This document shows positions 32,204 to 42,703 of a stretch of 44,102 bases of DNA, piece by piece. The notes beneath the pieces were generated by a model, which was not told where the DNA came from, did no database searches, and saw only the letters and a list, made by a program, of their open reading frames with translations. The position numbers were made by a program, and so were the translations under genes. Source of the DNA: Spongospora subterranea f. sp. subterranea (taxonomy: Eukaryota > Endomyxa: Phytomyxea > Phytomyxea > Plasmodiophorida). Every line of letters begins with the position of its first letter. Positions within the stretch are counted from its first letter, which is position 1. The DNA lies in NCBI GenBank assembly GCA_049724395.1, contig JAUGWO010000100.1, forward strand, positions 1 through 44,102. Reading direction: 5' to 3'.

Positions 32204-35200
32204 GGTTATGGGCCCAGTTACGCCTGCCGACGTATCGCGCAAGGTCAAGATGTCTGCATTCCGAGGAACGAAGCTAAACGACGAGAACTGGACCCAGTTC
32301 GAATTTGCATTCACAGCACACCTACGCCAGCTGGGGCTACATGAGGCCCTACTGAAGGGGGCGTCGGCGAACGTCGAGGCGGCGTGTTTCTCGGTCCTGA
32401 TTCAGGCCCTATCCGAGGACCAGTACCCTCACATCTACGACTGCACAACAGCAAGAGACGCGTGGGCGGCCCTGAAGGACACACACCGCGCCCAGAACGC
32501 TCGGGCGGCCTTCCGCTACTCAATGGAGTACCGAACAAAGAAGCTAGGCGAGGACGAGCCAATAATCAAGCACCTGGAGATACTAATGGAGGCAGTGCGG
32601 CGGTTGGACGCAGCGACTGGGACCAAGGTCGGAGACATGGACTTCATGACGACGGCGTGCCTGTCGGTCCAGCACGACCCCCGTTATGTGGCGACCGTAG
32701 AGGTGATGATGCAGAACTCGGTCGCGATGTCAAGGAAGAAGGTCATGGACGTGTTGGTCGATACAGAGAAACGCCACAAAATGGTGACCGGTGTTTCGTC
32801 TTCGTCCCAGCTGCAGATGGCGATGCCGGCCACAGGAAGGCGCGGCATGCCGAACTCGAACAAGTCGAGAGGCAAGGGGAACCGGAAGGGAAACTGTCAC
32901 GCATGCGGAAAGGCGGGCCACTGGGCTCGAGACTGTCGGCAGAAGCCTGTGTCCTCGCCAAACGAGTCGGCCAGGAGGGCAGCGACCCAGGAGTTCCTGT
33001 TTTCGGCGATCTCAGCGGATCAGAGCTGCAGTACTCACAGCTGGCTGTTCGATAGTGGCGCCTCTTCCCATATGGTTACGGACGTCGGTATCCTGACAGA
33101 TGCCGAGCGCCTGGACCAAGCCTCAACCGTAACACTCGGCGATGGACACGGAGTGACCGCGACACACAGAGGGACGGTGCAGCTTCGAAACGGCGTCAAA
33201 CTACAAAACGTCCTGTACGTCCCAGGTCTTAGTGAGAATCTGTTTTCCATAGGAAAGGCGTGCGATACCGGTGGTGCCGAGGTGGTCTTCACCAAGGACA
33301 GATGCACGATCTCGGTCAACGGGGAAGCTGTTTTCGACGTCCCTAAGAGAGAGGGCGTGTTCCGCCTGCGGATCGGTCTCGCCAACGGCCGAGGTAGCGC
33401 CGATCAGGAGACTGCCCTGGCGGCGAAGGGTGTCCCGTCGGGCGGGCGCAGCACAGAAGATCTTCACCGTCGATATGGACACGTCAACTTGAACACGCTG
33501 ACCCTAATGTCGAGAACCGGAATCATCCCAAAGATGACCGGGAGTGTGGATGCGCAGCGAAGATGCGAATTGTGCCTCGAGGGGAAGATGGCGAGGGCAC
33601 CGATCCCCAAGAAATCGGAGCGGCAGCCAGCCGAGGCTGGCACCGTCGTTCACAGCGACCTGTGCGGCCCAATGAGAACCACGTCGATACAAGGCAACAC
33701 CTACATGGCGATGTACGTGGACGGGCGGTCGAACTGGACTTACGTTACGTGCATGAAGCTGAAATCGGAGCAGAAGATCAAGTTTAAGGAATATGAGGCC
33801 ACAATGAAGCGACAGTTCGGTGTCGACATCAAGGTCCTTCGGTCGGACGGGGGCGGCGAATATTCCGACGGGGAGTTCCAGACGTATTTGAGGAGCAAGG
33901 GGATCGCCTGGCAGCACTCGGCCCCAAACACACCGCAACAGAACGGGAAGGCGGAGCGGGCGAACAGGACCATCATGGAGATGGCAAGATGCCTGTTGCT
34001 GGAGGCCCGGCTTCCACACCAGTATTGGGAGTTCGCGGTCCTAATGGCAGCGTATATCAGAAACCGAACACCGACGCGCGCAAACGCGAACCTTCAGAGC
34101 CCGTTCGAGGTCCTGTACGGCGAAAAACCTGATCTGAAGGACATGCCAAAATTTGGTGCTCGGTGTATGGTCCACATCCCCGATCAGAAGCGCGGGAAGC
34201 TGGACGTAAAGGCGCGGCCCTGTCGGTTCCTGGGCTATGCCAGCGGCATGAAGGCGGCTGTGTTTGAGGATATGGAGTCCAGGAAGTGCTTCGTATCGAG
34301 AGACAGCGTCGACTCACAACGTCGGCCTGACGAGGAGCCAGTCGAGGGCGCTGAAGACTTCGAGGAGGTCGCGATCGCGAAGGCGCCCATCGCACGACCC
34401 GAACAAACCCAGGTCGACGGCCCACACCCTGGAAGCGGCTCAGAGCCCGAAACATTGCAACCTGCAGAGGACGAGCCCAGTTCAGATGAAGCTGCGACAG
34501 GGGACCTCACTCAACCACAGCCCGACGGTGCCGAAACAAGACAAGTGAGAAGATCCGTCCGGGAGCGGCGGGCACCGACGTTTTTCCACGAGGAATACGC
34601 TACGTTGGCGACCGAGGCGAAGGCACCAGAGCCCGAAAGCGTGGAGCAGGCCCTCAAGGACGACAGCTGGAGGGCGTCAATGCAGGAGGAGTTCAGTTCG
34701 CTGGAGCGAAATGGCACGTGGGAGCTAGTGCCACTGCCAAAGGGCAGGAAACCGGTGTCGGGAAAGTGGTGCTTCAGGGCGAAAACAGACTCGGGTGGAA
34801 ACGTGGTCAGGAAGAAGTCCCGATACGTCGCTCGTGGGTTCACTCAACAGCCGGGCGTCGATTTCGACGAGACGTTCTCTCCCGTCGTGTCCCTAACATC
34901 GTTGAGAGTCTTGTTGGCGATCGCAACAATGCTAGACATGGAGGTTCAACAGTTGGACGTCGACTGCGCGTATCTGTACGGCCACCTCGACGAAGAGATC
35001 TATCTAGAACAACCGCAAGGCTTCGCGAAGAAGGACGAGGACGGTCGGGACCTGGTCTGTAGACTTCGAAAGGCGATATACGGCCTGAAGCAAGCAGGCC
35101 GGGTGTGGTGGAAACAGATAGATGAAGACCTACGTAAGAACGGATTCGCGAGAGCCAACGGCGACTTGTGCATCTATCACCGACGCGGCCACGACGGAGA

Positions 35201-36195
35201 GGTGACCTTACTGGCCCTGTACGTGGATGACTTAGTGGTAGCGTCGACGTCGAAGTCAGCGATTAACGACTTCGGGGCCTACCTACGAGCCAAGTATTCG
35301 ATGAAGTCAATCGGGGACATCGAGTACGTGCTGGGATTGGCGGTGAAACGCGACAGAAAAGCGAAGACGCTGTTCCTGTCGCAGAAGGCCTACGCCGAGG
35401 TCGCGTTGAAGAGATTCAACATGATGGACAGCAAACCTTACGGAAGCCCGGTTTCGGCGGGAGTCGTGGTGAAGGAACCCGGGAAAGGCGGCACTATCGT
35501 GTTCCCGTACCAGCGGGCGATCGGGACACTGTTGTACCTGGCCAACGGCACGAGACCGGATCTGGCCCACGCGGTGGCATGGGCGGCCAGGTTCTCACAC
35601 AGTCCGACGGTGCAACACGTACGGGCAGTCAAGCGGATTTTCCGCTACCTGAAGGGAACCGTTGCCATGGGTATTGGGTTCGGCGGGAGCACTAACATGA
35701 ACTTGAAACTGATCGGTTACGCGGATGCGGATTATGCAGGATGTACGGAGACGCGGCGCTCGACCTCAGGATACGTGTTCCTGATGAACGGCGGCCCTGT
35801 CAGTTGGTCAAGCCGACGGCAAGAGTGCATAGCACTGTCAAACGGCGGAGTCGGAGTATATTTCTTTGAGCGCGGCGGCGAAGGAGGCCCTATGGCTGCG
35901 GAACCTGTTGTCGGAGATAGGCCAAGGGCAAACGACTGCGACAACTATCATGGAAGACAATCAGAGCACGATTGCGCTGGCCACGAACGGCAGGTCGAGG
36001 AAACGAACGAAGCATATCGACGTTCGGTACCACTTCGTACGGGAGACGGTCGAGGCGGACCTGGTCAAGCTGGTTTACTGCCCCAGCGAGGAAAACGTTG
36101 CGGACGTGTTCACCAAAGCCCTACCCGTCGGCAAGTTCCGGGAGTTCCGCGACAGGCTCATGTGCGGCGGTACCAGCTGTACGCGCGGGCGGGAG
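32127..36195 (+). other. Copia gag-pol coding region
   Basis: Single gag-pol reading frame in copia style, starting at an ATG inside the 5' LTR. Parts in order: gag with a CCHC knuckle (CHACGKAGHWARDC, about 32890-32935); protease (FDSGASSHM, about 33050); integrase with its HHCC zinc finger and core (about 33460-34100); reverse transcriptase (YVDDLVVAS, about 35220); RNase H. Treated as part of a recent fossil: it looks nearly whole, with about one break. Confidence 0.85.
32204..32217 (+). promoter_or_regulatory. Primer-binding site for half of initiator tRNA-Met
   Basis: ggttatgggcccag directly follows the LTR with no gap. It is the exact complement of CTGGGCCCATAACC, the anticodon arm of eukaryotic initiator tRNA-Met, not of a tRNA 3' end. 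Drosophila copia is known to prime from a cleaved tRNA-iMet at this same region. Confidence 0.75.
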
Positions 36196-36435
36196 TGTTG
36201 AAACTGATGACTGACGCGCTGCAACTGGCTACATGCCGAGCTGTAATCGTTAAGGGCGATGCGTTTCCTCCCTGACTCTGAGACCCGAATCCCCGGTCTG
36301 ATGATCTCTTGTGCTGTCCTAATACACAATCAGAGTTCTAATTAGCCTGCTGACATCATGACAGAAACTGGTGGAATCACGGAGGCAGCCTTCTCCGACC
36401 GGCCGAACGACCAGCGATGCGCAAACTCCCCATCA
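36196..36435 (+). repeat. 3' LTR of the young copia element
   Basis: Nearly identical to 31965-32203 and followed by the target duplication agatc. Preceded by a purine-rich tract (about 36185-36195, GGGCGGGAG) that would prime plus-strand synthesis. Confidence 0.9.
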
Positions 36436-36666
36436 AGATCGTAGTACAATACTGCGTGACCGCCAAAATAATCGCCGATTTCATAACAAAACCCATCAAT
36501 ACCCAGAAATTCGTTTGGTGTCGGAACCAGCTAGGGATGTCACCTATTCGTTCGAGGGGGCATGTTGGAACATCAACGGCTCACTCATAGTGTGTTTCAC
36601 GGCTTACAATAAAGTCTGCACGGATGTTGTATAATAAAAATCACTTCTTCAATGATATACGTTCGT

Positions 36667-36930
36667 TTAGAGATCATCTGTCAGATCATAATAGGAAAGA
36701 ATGTCTTTCATCAGCATAAACTTGTAGCGCTTCTTCAGTGCAGCGATAATTCCCATGTCCATTGGCTGTTTCCACGATGTAACATTTGGAGGAAAAAATG
36801 TAACCCTTATTCCGTCTTTCTCAAAAGGTTGAGAATGTCCAGGTGCATTATCAAGAATTAAAACCACCTTCCAACCCGTTCGGGGGCGAACGTATGGTCG
36901 GAGGGCTGGTACACCGGAATTTTCGTACAA
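36667..36930 (-). pseudogene. Pogo/Tigger-type DDE transposase fragment
   Basis: A short piece of the DDE_1 core shared by pogo, Tigger and CENP-B-like genes: KVVLILDNAPGHS (second catalytic Asp), GIRVTFFPPNVTSWKQPMD and MGIIAALKKRYK. The N-terminal DNA-binding region and the first Asp are absent and no inverted repeats are seen. A relic. Confidence 0.75.
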
Positions 36931-37194
36931 GACGAGAAGACGGAAGACCGCAATGCGCTAAAAGTCCGCAACCTTCGGACAAGATCAAGGTGCGGACTCA
37001 GGGAAATGATTACTGTAATGAAGAGTGTATATGACTAAGTTAGTCCACTGGGGCACTCTCCCACTACAAACCCGAGTCCGGGTTGCGAGCACACTAAAAT
37101 GGGGAGGATGGAATGGTGATCACTTTTTGATCACTTCTCACTTTTGATCACTGACTGTGGTGGAGGGCGCGACACTGGATAGTTACGTACAGTC
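36931..37194. other. Unassigned spacer
   Basis: No coding frame with recognisable features. It has a TGATCACTTTTTGATCACTT-like double palindrome at about 37117-37150. Confidence 0.3.
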
Positions 37195-37340
37195 CCAGTC
37201 ACCTTAACTCCACACTGAGTCGACTCGACTCCACTCATGACTCCAGTTTATGATGGAGTCGACTCGGAGTGACTCCAGGTTTTGCTGAGTCGCCTCGGAG
37301 TCACTCGGAGTCGACTCCAACCAGGTATATCTATATATAT

Positions 37341-37417
37341 GGTTGGTATGCAGTCAATAATCCTATTATAGGTTGGTATGCAGTCAAAAATCCTAATAGG
37401 TTGGTATGCAGTCAAAC
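37341..37417 (+). repeat. Three tandem copies of a 28-30-bp unit
   Basis: GGTTGGTATGCAGTCAA begins at 37341, 37371 and 37399, each followed by an AATCCTA-like spacer (the third by CCCAAGTCC). It lies just inside the left end of the hAT element. Confidence 0.75.
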
Positions 37418-37506
37418 CCAAGTCCGGAGTCCCATTGGTAATCCAGCTCTGCATCCCACGAATCACGATTGACGATTGTGAATTTGTAATTGACAGCAAG
37501 TCAACG

Positions 37507-38441
37507 ATGCCAGGTCATGATGAAACTTTTTGCGAAGTCATTGAATTCGATGATATCGACTGTACTCGCGAATATGAGTCGGAGAATAAGGGTGACCTTC
37601 TTTCAACGGCACCGAGTTCGTCAGGGAATACCCTATCAGATGTCAATGCTCACATTGAGCATATCGTTCTAAACGGACGCAGCAAATGGAGTTGTAAGCT
37701 CTGCAACGCCAAGAAGGTAAAGCAGATATGTTCTTACCCCATGATCCGATTGCCATGACACCGTCTACCCAACCATTACATTTGTTAGTTTGGAACACCA
37801 AGAATACCTTCACAATTCGTCGGCATTTAAGAATCAAGCACGAAGAAGTTTACCTTCCAGAGCTAACCCAGATGAAGCTGACCGACGGCTTTTTTAAAGT
37901 TTCTATAAACAAACTGATTGCCAGAAACATGTCAGGTCCGCCGATGGAAAGCCATCGTATTGACAAAGCGAACGATCATCTTATCAAATGGATCATCAAT
38001 CATTCGCAGCCTTTCAATGTTGTTCATCAGGCTGACTTTACGCACAATGAAATCGAACTCGACGGATGCTCTTCTTTAGAAGTGCCTGCAAAGAAGAAGA
38101 GCAAGCTCATTGAAGCTCTATCTCTAACGACGCAGAGTCAGCGTACGTCCGACAACAGTTCAGGGTCGTTTGCACGGGAATTGGAACGCTGGATTGCCCA
38201 TACGAACATGTCAATCGAGCAGTCCAGTCGAGACGTTTTGATTTGGTTCAAACTCAATGGTTTTATGTATCCAAGAGTGTCATTGATGGCCAAAGATTAT
38301 TTGGCCATCATGTCCACGTCGGTTCCTAGTGAACAGGCTTTTCAAAGAGCGGGCACAACCGTGTCGAAGAGGCGCTCACGCCTCGGAGATGACTGCGTTT
38401 CGGCAGTCTGCGAGTTAATTAAAATTTATCATTATGGTTGA
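37507..38441 (+). pseudogene. hAT transposase: BED finger and C-terminal domain only
   Basis: The first frame has an acidic N-terminus and the first half of a BED zinc finger (RSKWSCKLCNAKK). The second half (FTIRRHLRIKHEE) is in another frame after a GT...AG stretch (about 37716-37789) that does not join in phase. The frame then goes from NHSQPFNVVHQADF, which normally precedes the DDE core, through a short linker directly to the dimerisation domain (LAIMSTSVPSEQAFQRAG, then SKRRSRLGDDCVSA). About 350-400 residues of catalytic core are missing, so it cannot transpose itself. Either a non-autonomous deletion copy or an adopted DNA-binding protein. Confidence 0.7.
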
Positions 38442-38771
38442 ACGATAGGCAGACTTTCAAAACGACTTGGAGTTGAGTCGACTCGAATGACTCGGAGTGA
38501 CTCCAGGTTTTGCTGGAGTCGACTCCGAGTCACTCAGCAAAACTTGGAGTCGAGTCGAGTCATTAAGTTGACTCCGCATCTCTAAAGTTGGTTTATTGGG
38601 AATGCGCGCAACTGCGCAAACTTAGAGCCCGTCTGGTAACCACGCAGTGGCAAAATGGCATTTTGCCGTATCCCCATAATGGCCAAAATGCCATTTTTGA
38701 AAGTTCTGGAGTTGCCGTTTGCCAGACGCGCCAAAGTCTGTAATTTGGAGTGGGGTTACTGTTACAGTACA

Positions 38772-39823
38772 ATGGCGCTCTGTCCTTTTGGAAAGAAGTC
38801 TTGCAGTGACGTTATTCGGGCCTCGTGGAACGAAGAGAAGGATGAGTTCCTAGTTTCACAGCTACAGATGCAGTCCGATCGGGGTAAGCGGGCGGATTCA
38901 GGTTTTCTGAAAGAGGCTTGGAGGTCTGTAACCACAGCCTTCAACCAGCAGTTCGCCGTTGCTTACTTGCCGGCACAACTGAAGTCGCGACACGATACAG
39001 TACGAAAAGGATGCGTTTTGTTCAAATAGTTGATTGCTACGATTCAATGTATAGTTAAAAAAGAATTCAAAGACTTGAATATTTGAAAGGCAATTCCGGA
39101 TTCGGCTGGGATGACATTTGTGGCTGCCAACGGCTCTGAGATGTGAAGTAAAGATGACCAGATTCCATATTAGGATGATGTCTGGGCTGCATTTATTGAG
39201 GTATGATTGAGCCCAATGCCCTACTCCACGTTTCTGACAAACCTTCGACTTTCTTCAGACTAACAAGAATTACCGGAAATTCCAAACTACGCCATTTCCA
39301 TTGTTCGAGCAGCTGGCCGTCTTGTTGGATGGATGCCAAGCGATTGGAAATTTTGCCCTGGGACCGCCAATAACTGGTGGCGCAGGTTTGTTTATGTCGG
39401 AAGAACGAGACGAGAGTGTATCCTTGACGCCTTTGGGAGAACAAGCCGATGCATCGGACAATTATATTTGTTCAGGAGAATCTGGCACTGCCCGGAGACC
39501 GAAACGGCGAGCGTTGGCAAGTCGTGTGACGCCTCAACGAGATCGACGATCCGCAGGATTCGTTATCGGAGAAGCCATGAACAAGTTGGTCGAATTGGAG
39601 ATTGCCAAAACTAAAAAATTCCAATCAGGTTCCATTGACACAAGATGATCGTGTTGCAAACGCAATTGATATTTTAATGAAGAACTACGAGTACATGGAC
39701 AGCGATGACTTTTCAACTTTAGCATTTAGGTCTGATGTCTTCGGGAATGGTTGCAATGCGACAATTTTCGTAGAGTTGACCGGTGCGGCCCGCGACGCAT
39801 GGATAAGCAAAAAACTCATGTAA
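38772..39823 (+). pseudogene. Harbinger Myb/SANT accessory protein
   Basis: DNA-binding partner that Harbinger transposases need. The ATG at 38772 opens RASWNEEKDEFLVSQLQMQ with the rest of a Myb_DNA-bind_3 domain to about 39020. After an ordinary stop the family pattern goes on in other frames: GNSGFGWDDI (about 39090), TNKNYRKFQTTPFPLFEQL (about 39260-39320), a Ser/Gly linker and basic PKRRALASR, then ELEIAKTKKFQ, and a last frame with DDRVANAIDILMKNYEYM ending at 39821-39823. Some breaks may be introns, but at least the change near 39610 looks like a frameshift. Confidence 0.65.
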
Positions 39824-39840
39824 TACATATCGAGTATTTA

Positions 39841-40236
39841 TTATTGTTGCCGTTGATGCAACGTTCCCTGGTACTGGTCCCACATAGATTTGGCAATCCC
39901 ATCTTTCATTCGTCCCGCTTCAATTGAATAACAATCAGGTACTTCGTGCTGTTCGTGGTTTCTGCCACGTGCTACTCGGCGACAAAGTTGTTGATCTCGA
40001 CGATCAGCGTCTCTTTCGGATTGCTCTAAGATATACGGGTCCCGCTCCAATCCCATGATGATGTTATGCAACGCACAGAGCGAGTAAACATTTTTGGCTT
40101 GCGAGGTGAATGGGTATTCTGGAGAAGACATGAAAATCGGAAATCGCTTCTTTAAAACACCAAAGATTCGCTCAATGCAGTTGCGTTGCTGTGCGTGACG
40201 AAGATTGTACAATTCTTTGGCATTCTGGGGACGTTG
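39841..40236 (-). pseudogene. Harbinger transposase, C-terminal piece
   Basis: Starts at the LINE target duplication and continues the transposase: YQRPQNAKELYNLRHAQ, then CIERIFGVLKKRFPIF with the catalytic Glu, ALHNIIMGLE and a charged tail to the stop. It joins the piece ending at 41680, since the residues YQRPQ are repeated by the target duplication. Confidence 0.8.
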
Positions 40237-41679
40237 GTATGGTATGGTATACAAAGGTTCGCGGGTTCTTATGGGTCGGCTAATCCTGTGTACTACCAGG
40301 TTTTCCCTACTTCCGCCTGGCCGCTACAAGTAGCTTGGGTAGCCAATGAAGGAACCTATTAGACCAGCTGGATTCAGCAACATAACCTGTCCTACGACCA
40401 TACAGAATGGGACCTGCCCCCACCCGATTACATTGCCTATCCAGAGTTTCGAGTTTACTGCAAGCAGCTCACTCTTCCACATTCATTATGGCCATGTGGT
40501 CAGACCCAGTAAAGATTAGACATATCTAGATAAAGCAGCCTGCTTTTTCAGCTTTTCGCAAAATTTTCGTCATGGCCTTCTCGTGGCTCCAGATTGCTGT
40601 GGTGAAAGTAGTTGCCGGTAGTGTCTTGTAATGTCGTCTGCATTTCTTGAGTCGCTTTTTGAATACTTCGCATTGTAACACCTGATGTTCGATTGTTTCG
40701 GGATGTTTGTCGCAGTGTCTGCACTTGTTCGTGTCTTCCATTCCAATGTTGCTGAGGTGCTGTCTGCATCTGCGCTGTCCAGTTCGCGCTCTGTTAATTA
40801 GCATGTGTGGTATGGATTCACCTGGTAGTTTGCGAAACAGGTCTCTATCCGGGTAGTTTTGGAAGTGGCTGCATTTGACGTTCGCCTTCAAATACTGTTT
40901 TAATTGACTTCGTTCGTATTTCTTTAGTTGTAGTTTAAAGGATGACAGAAATGGTGCATGCTCTATTTTGGTCCCAATATTCGCCACATTTTTTGCTAGT
41001 TGATCAATTTCATTGCTTCGTCCTATAGCTTTCGAGTTGTCATTGTCAGATGTGCCACTTGTGTAATGGACATGACTTGGAACGTAGTGAATGTGTATCT
41101 GATTACGACGGGATAGTTTCGCTAGTAGTCGAGCAGAGTCTGCCACAACTGCATATACTCTTCGAGGTTTGATAGGTAGTGATTGAAATTGACTTACCCA
41201 GGATAACGAGTCTGTCATTATGTGGATGGTTCTGTTTTTAAATCTCTGATCGATGGCCAGTTCTAGCAAAGCATGTAATGCAATGATCTCGGCTTCCTAA
41301 CTCGAGGTGATTTTGCGATTCAGTTTGATTTGCGACTTTTCCTTAATGTAATTTGCCGCTACACCTTTGGTGCTTTTGTATTGCAAGAGGGCAGCAGCAC
41401 CCCCTTTTTTCCCTTTGGTAAAACTGCCATCAGTCCAGATTTCTACATCCGGGTCACGTGGAAGAAGTTCGTTTCTTTTGTGCTTTTCAATTGCCTCCTT
41501 TCGCGTGGTTTTGTGTAATTAATTTACTGTATAGAGAGCTTTGAGAATATTTGGGGCAATATCTACCGTTGCATGTATGGTTTTGTATCCTTTCGGGACT
41601 CTCTCTCTAAGAGCTTTCCAGACTTGGCCAAGTGGAGACCAGCCATCGCCGAATCCTGTCCATTTGGTGTAGTCCTGTC
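40237..41679 (-). mobile_element. 5'-truncated LINE inside the Harbinger transposase
   Basis: Flanked by the 13-bp duplication tctggggacgttg (40224-40236 and 41680-41692). It starts in the linker between reverse transcriptase and RNase H (GFGDGWSPLGQVWKALRERV), typical of incomplete target-primed reverse transcription, and ends in a short GGTAT-repeat tail (ATACC on its own strand) instead of poly(A). It belongs to the same broad group as the LINE at 25347-31523 but to a different family, because the 3' regions and tails do not match. Confidence 0.87.
40526..41518 (-). pseudogene. LINE RNase H and zinc-knuckle gene piece
   Basis: Continues the previous element: RNase H with TIHIMTDSLSWVSQFQSLP, IHYVPSHVHY and SNEIDQLAKN, then RARTGQRRCRQHL and CRHCDKHPETIEHQVLQC, ending KAGCFI. 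Close relative of the region 25907-26936. Stops between 41290 and 41520 interrupt the stretch with the first RNase H Asp, and the frame changes there. Confidence 0.8.
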
Positions 41680-42483
41680 TCTGGGGACGTTGATAGCCCA
41701 ACGCCCACTCTTTAAGATGGTAACGAACCCCTCGGTAAGGTGTCAGGAGATTAGTTTTAAGACCGTATCCCGCATCACCTAAATACATTTTTCCTGCTGG
41801 GACTGAGAAACCTTTGAAGAGAAGGGCATCATTGAGTACGCCGCCGTCCGATGCTGAGCCCTCCCAGCCGGCGAGCACATAAAAGAATCGCAAATCAAAT
41901 GAGCAGGCGGCGAGCACGCTGTTTCTTCCCGTTCCAGTCTTTATTCTGGCTCATGAAGCTCTTGCGATTGCGGAACGGCCTAGCTCGACCAAAAGGGGGC
42001 GATGCAGGTATGTGCGTTTCCGTCCAGCGCTCCGATGCAGTCTTGGAAGAAAGGAAACATTTTTGGATTGCTGTGGATTTCCCAAGGGCAGACATTTGCA
42101 AAAGACAGGACGACGACTTCAGGGTATATAACAATCAAAGCTTCCAGAACTTCATTAAAGGACTTGGTTATAGTCCATCCACTTCTTTGGAACCTCTCTT
42201 GCGCTTGTCGATTCGAGGATGCATGACCGACGATGTAGAGGAATGTCGCCAATTTCTCTTTCGCAGAAACAAACCTGCTTGTCGCGAGAGCGTTTCTCCT
42301 CTCCATCATTTCAAGAATTGCCTCAAATGTTTCCGACAGCACACGCATTTGATTGCGGAAGCGGCGACGGTTTCCAATCAGAAGTTCTTCGACCCACTCT
42401 TCGCCACTCATTTGGGAGGTATGGCAACGTTCCTTAACAGCGTAATTCACTGACCACCATGCCAAACTCGCGCAAACCTTCAA
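41680..42483 (-). pseudogene. Harbinger transposase, N-terminal piece
   Basis: Frame 42483-41980 has the N-terminal helix region and CIGALDGNAHTCI with the first Asp. The next motif, FRNRKSFMSQN, lies one frame over, and the frame changes again near 41915 after an insertion of about 24 nt (WNGKKQ), giving VLAACSFDLRFFYVLAGWEG, then KMYLGDAGYG with the second Asp and GVRYHLKEWALGYQRPQ up to the LINE. At least two frame changes in addition to the LINE. Confidence 0.8.
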
Positions 42484-42703
42484 GTTGCTTCATATTACTA
42501 TGGCGCGCGTTTCAAACTCCGTAAAAATGACGTTGACCTCCATTTCCAAAACGCCATAATTTCGCCATTATGGAGTTTTGTACTGGGACGACCAGAATGT
42601 GCCAGAAACTTCACGGTGTTGTTCTAAAATGGCATAACGCTCCATTCTGGAGTTTTGAAAGCAAAATGGAGGCAGAACTCCGTGGTTACCAGACGGGCTC
42701 TTA

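Larger units (their letters stand above)
31965..36435 (+). mobile_element. Ty1/copia LTR retrotransposon, nearly whole and young
   Basis: A 4471-bp element with 5' LTR 31965-32203 and 3' LTR 36196-36435 that differ at about two positions, and a 5-bp target duplication agatc (31960-31964 and 36436-36440). The internal part has a primer site at 32204-32217, gag, protease, integrase, reverse transcriptase and RNase H in copia order, and a purine-rich tract just before the 3' LTR. It looks nearly whole, with about one break. LTR similarity says it inserted recently. It sits inside the older copia fossil. Its coding DNA is clearly richer in G and C than its surroundings. Confidence 0.92.
24926..36600 (+). 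mobile_element. Old Ty1/copia fossil, split by two later insertions
   Basis: Pieces of one copia-type element lie in order on the plus strand: reverse transcriptase around a YVDD box (24926-25346), RNase H region (31524-31964), and the extreme end of the coding region plus a purine-rich tract and the start of a 3' LTR reading TGTTGGAACATC (36441 onward, LTR from 36563; its end is not identified). The gaps are filled exactly by a LINE (25347-31523) and a younger copia element (31965-36435). Broken, with several breaks, 5' part missing. It is older than both insertions. Confidence 0.75.
37195..38583 (+). mobile_element. hAT transposon, catalytic core deleted
   Basis: Both ends are built from many copies of GAGTC/GACTC words: 37210-37320 and 38460-38580 share a GACTCGGAGTGACTCCAGGT block in the same orientation and its inverse. 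The right end read inward begins TAGAGATGCGGAGTC, like hAT ends in fungi (from memory). The left outer end does not match it well, so the left border is worn or truncated. Between the ends is a shortened transposase gene. Confidence 0.65.
38625..42700. mobile_element. PIF/Harbinger transposon with perfect TIRs and TTA duplication
   Basis: The first 20 bp, GAGCCCGTCTGGTAACCACG, are repeated inverted at 42681-42700, and TTA flanks both sides (38622-38624, 42701-42703), the standard Harbinger duplication. Inside are the two usual genes in convergent order, a Myb/SANT protein (+) and a DDE transposase (-). A LINE of about 1.44 kb has landed in the transposase; without it the element is about 2.6 kb. 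The subterminal zones hold many AAAATGGC/GCCATTTT words. Confidence 0.88.

Noticed and set aside
32204-32217. Part of a tRNA-Met gene
   Set aside because: Only the anticodon arm complement is present; no acceptor, D or T arms follow. Its place at the LTR edge explains it as a primer site.
32311-35944. Antisense open frames under the copia coding region
   Set aside because: GC-rich coding DNA leaves the other frames open; they have biased Arg/Pro/Ser composition and no motifs.
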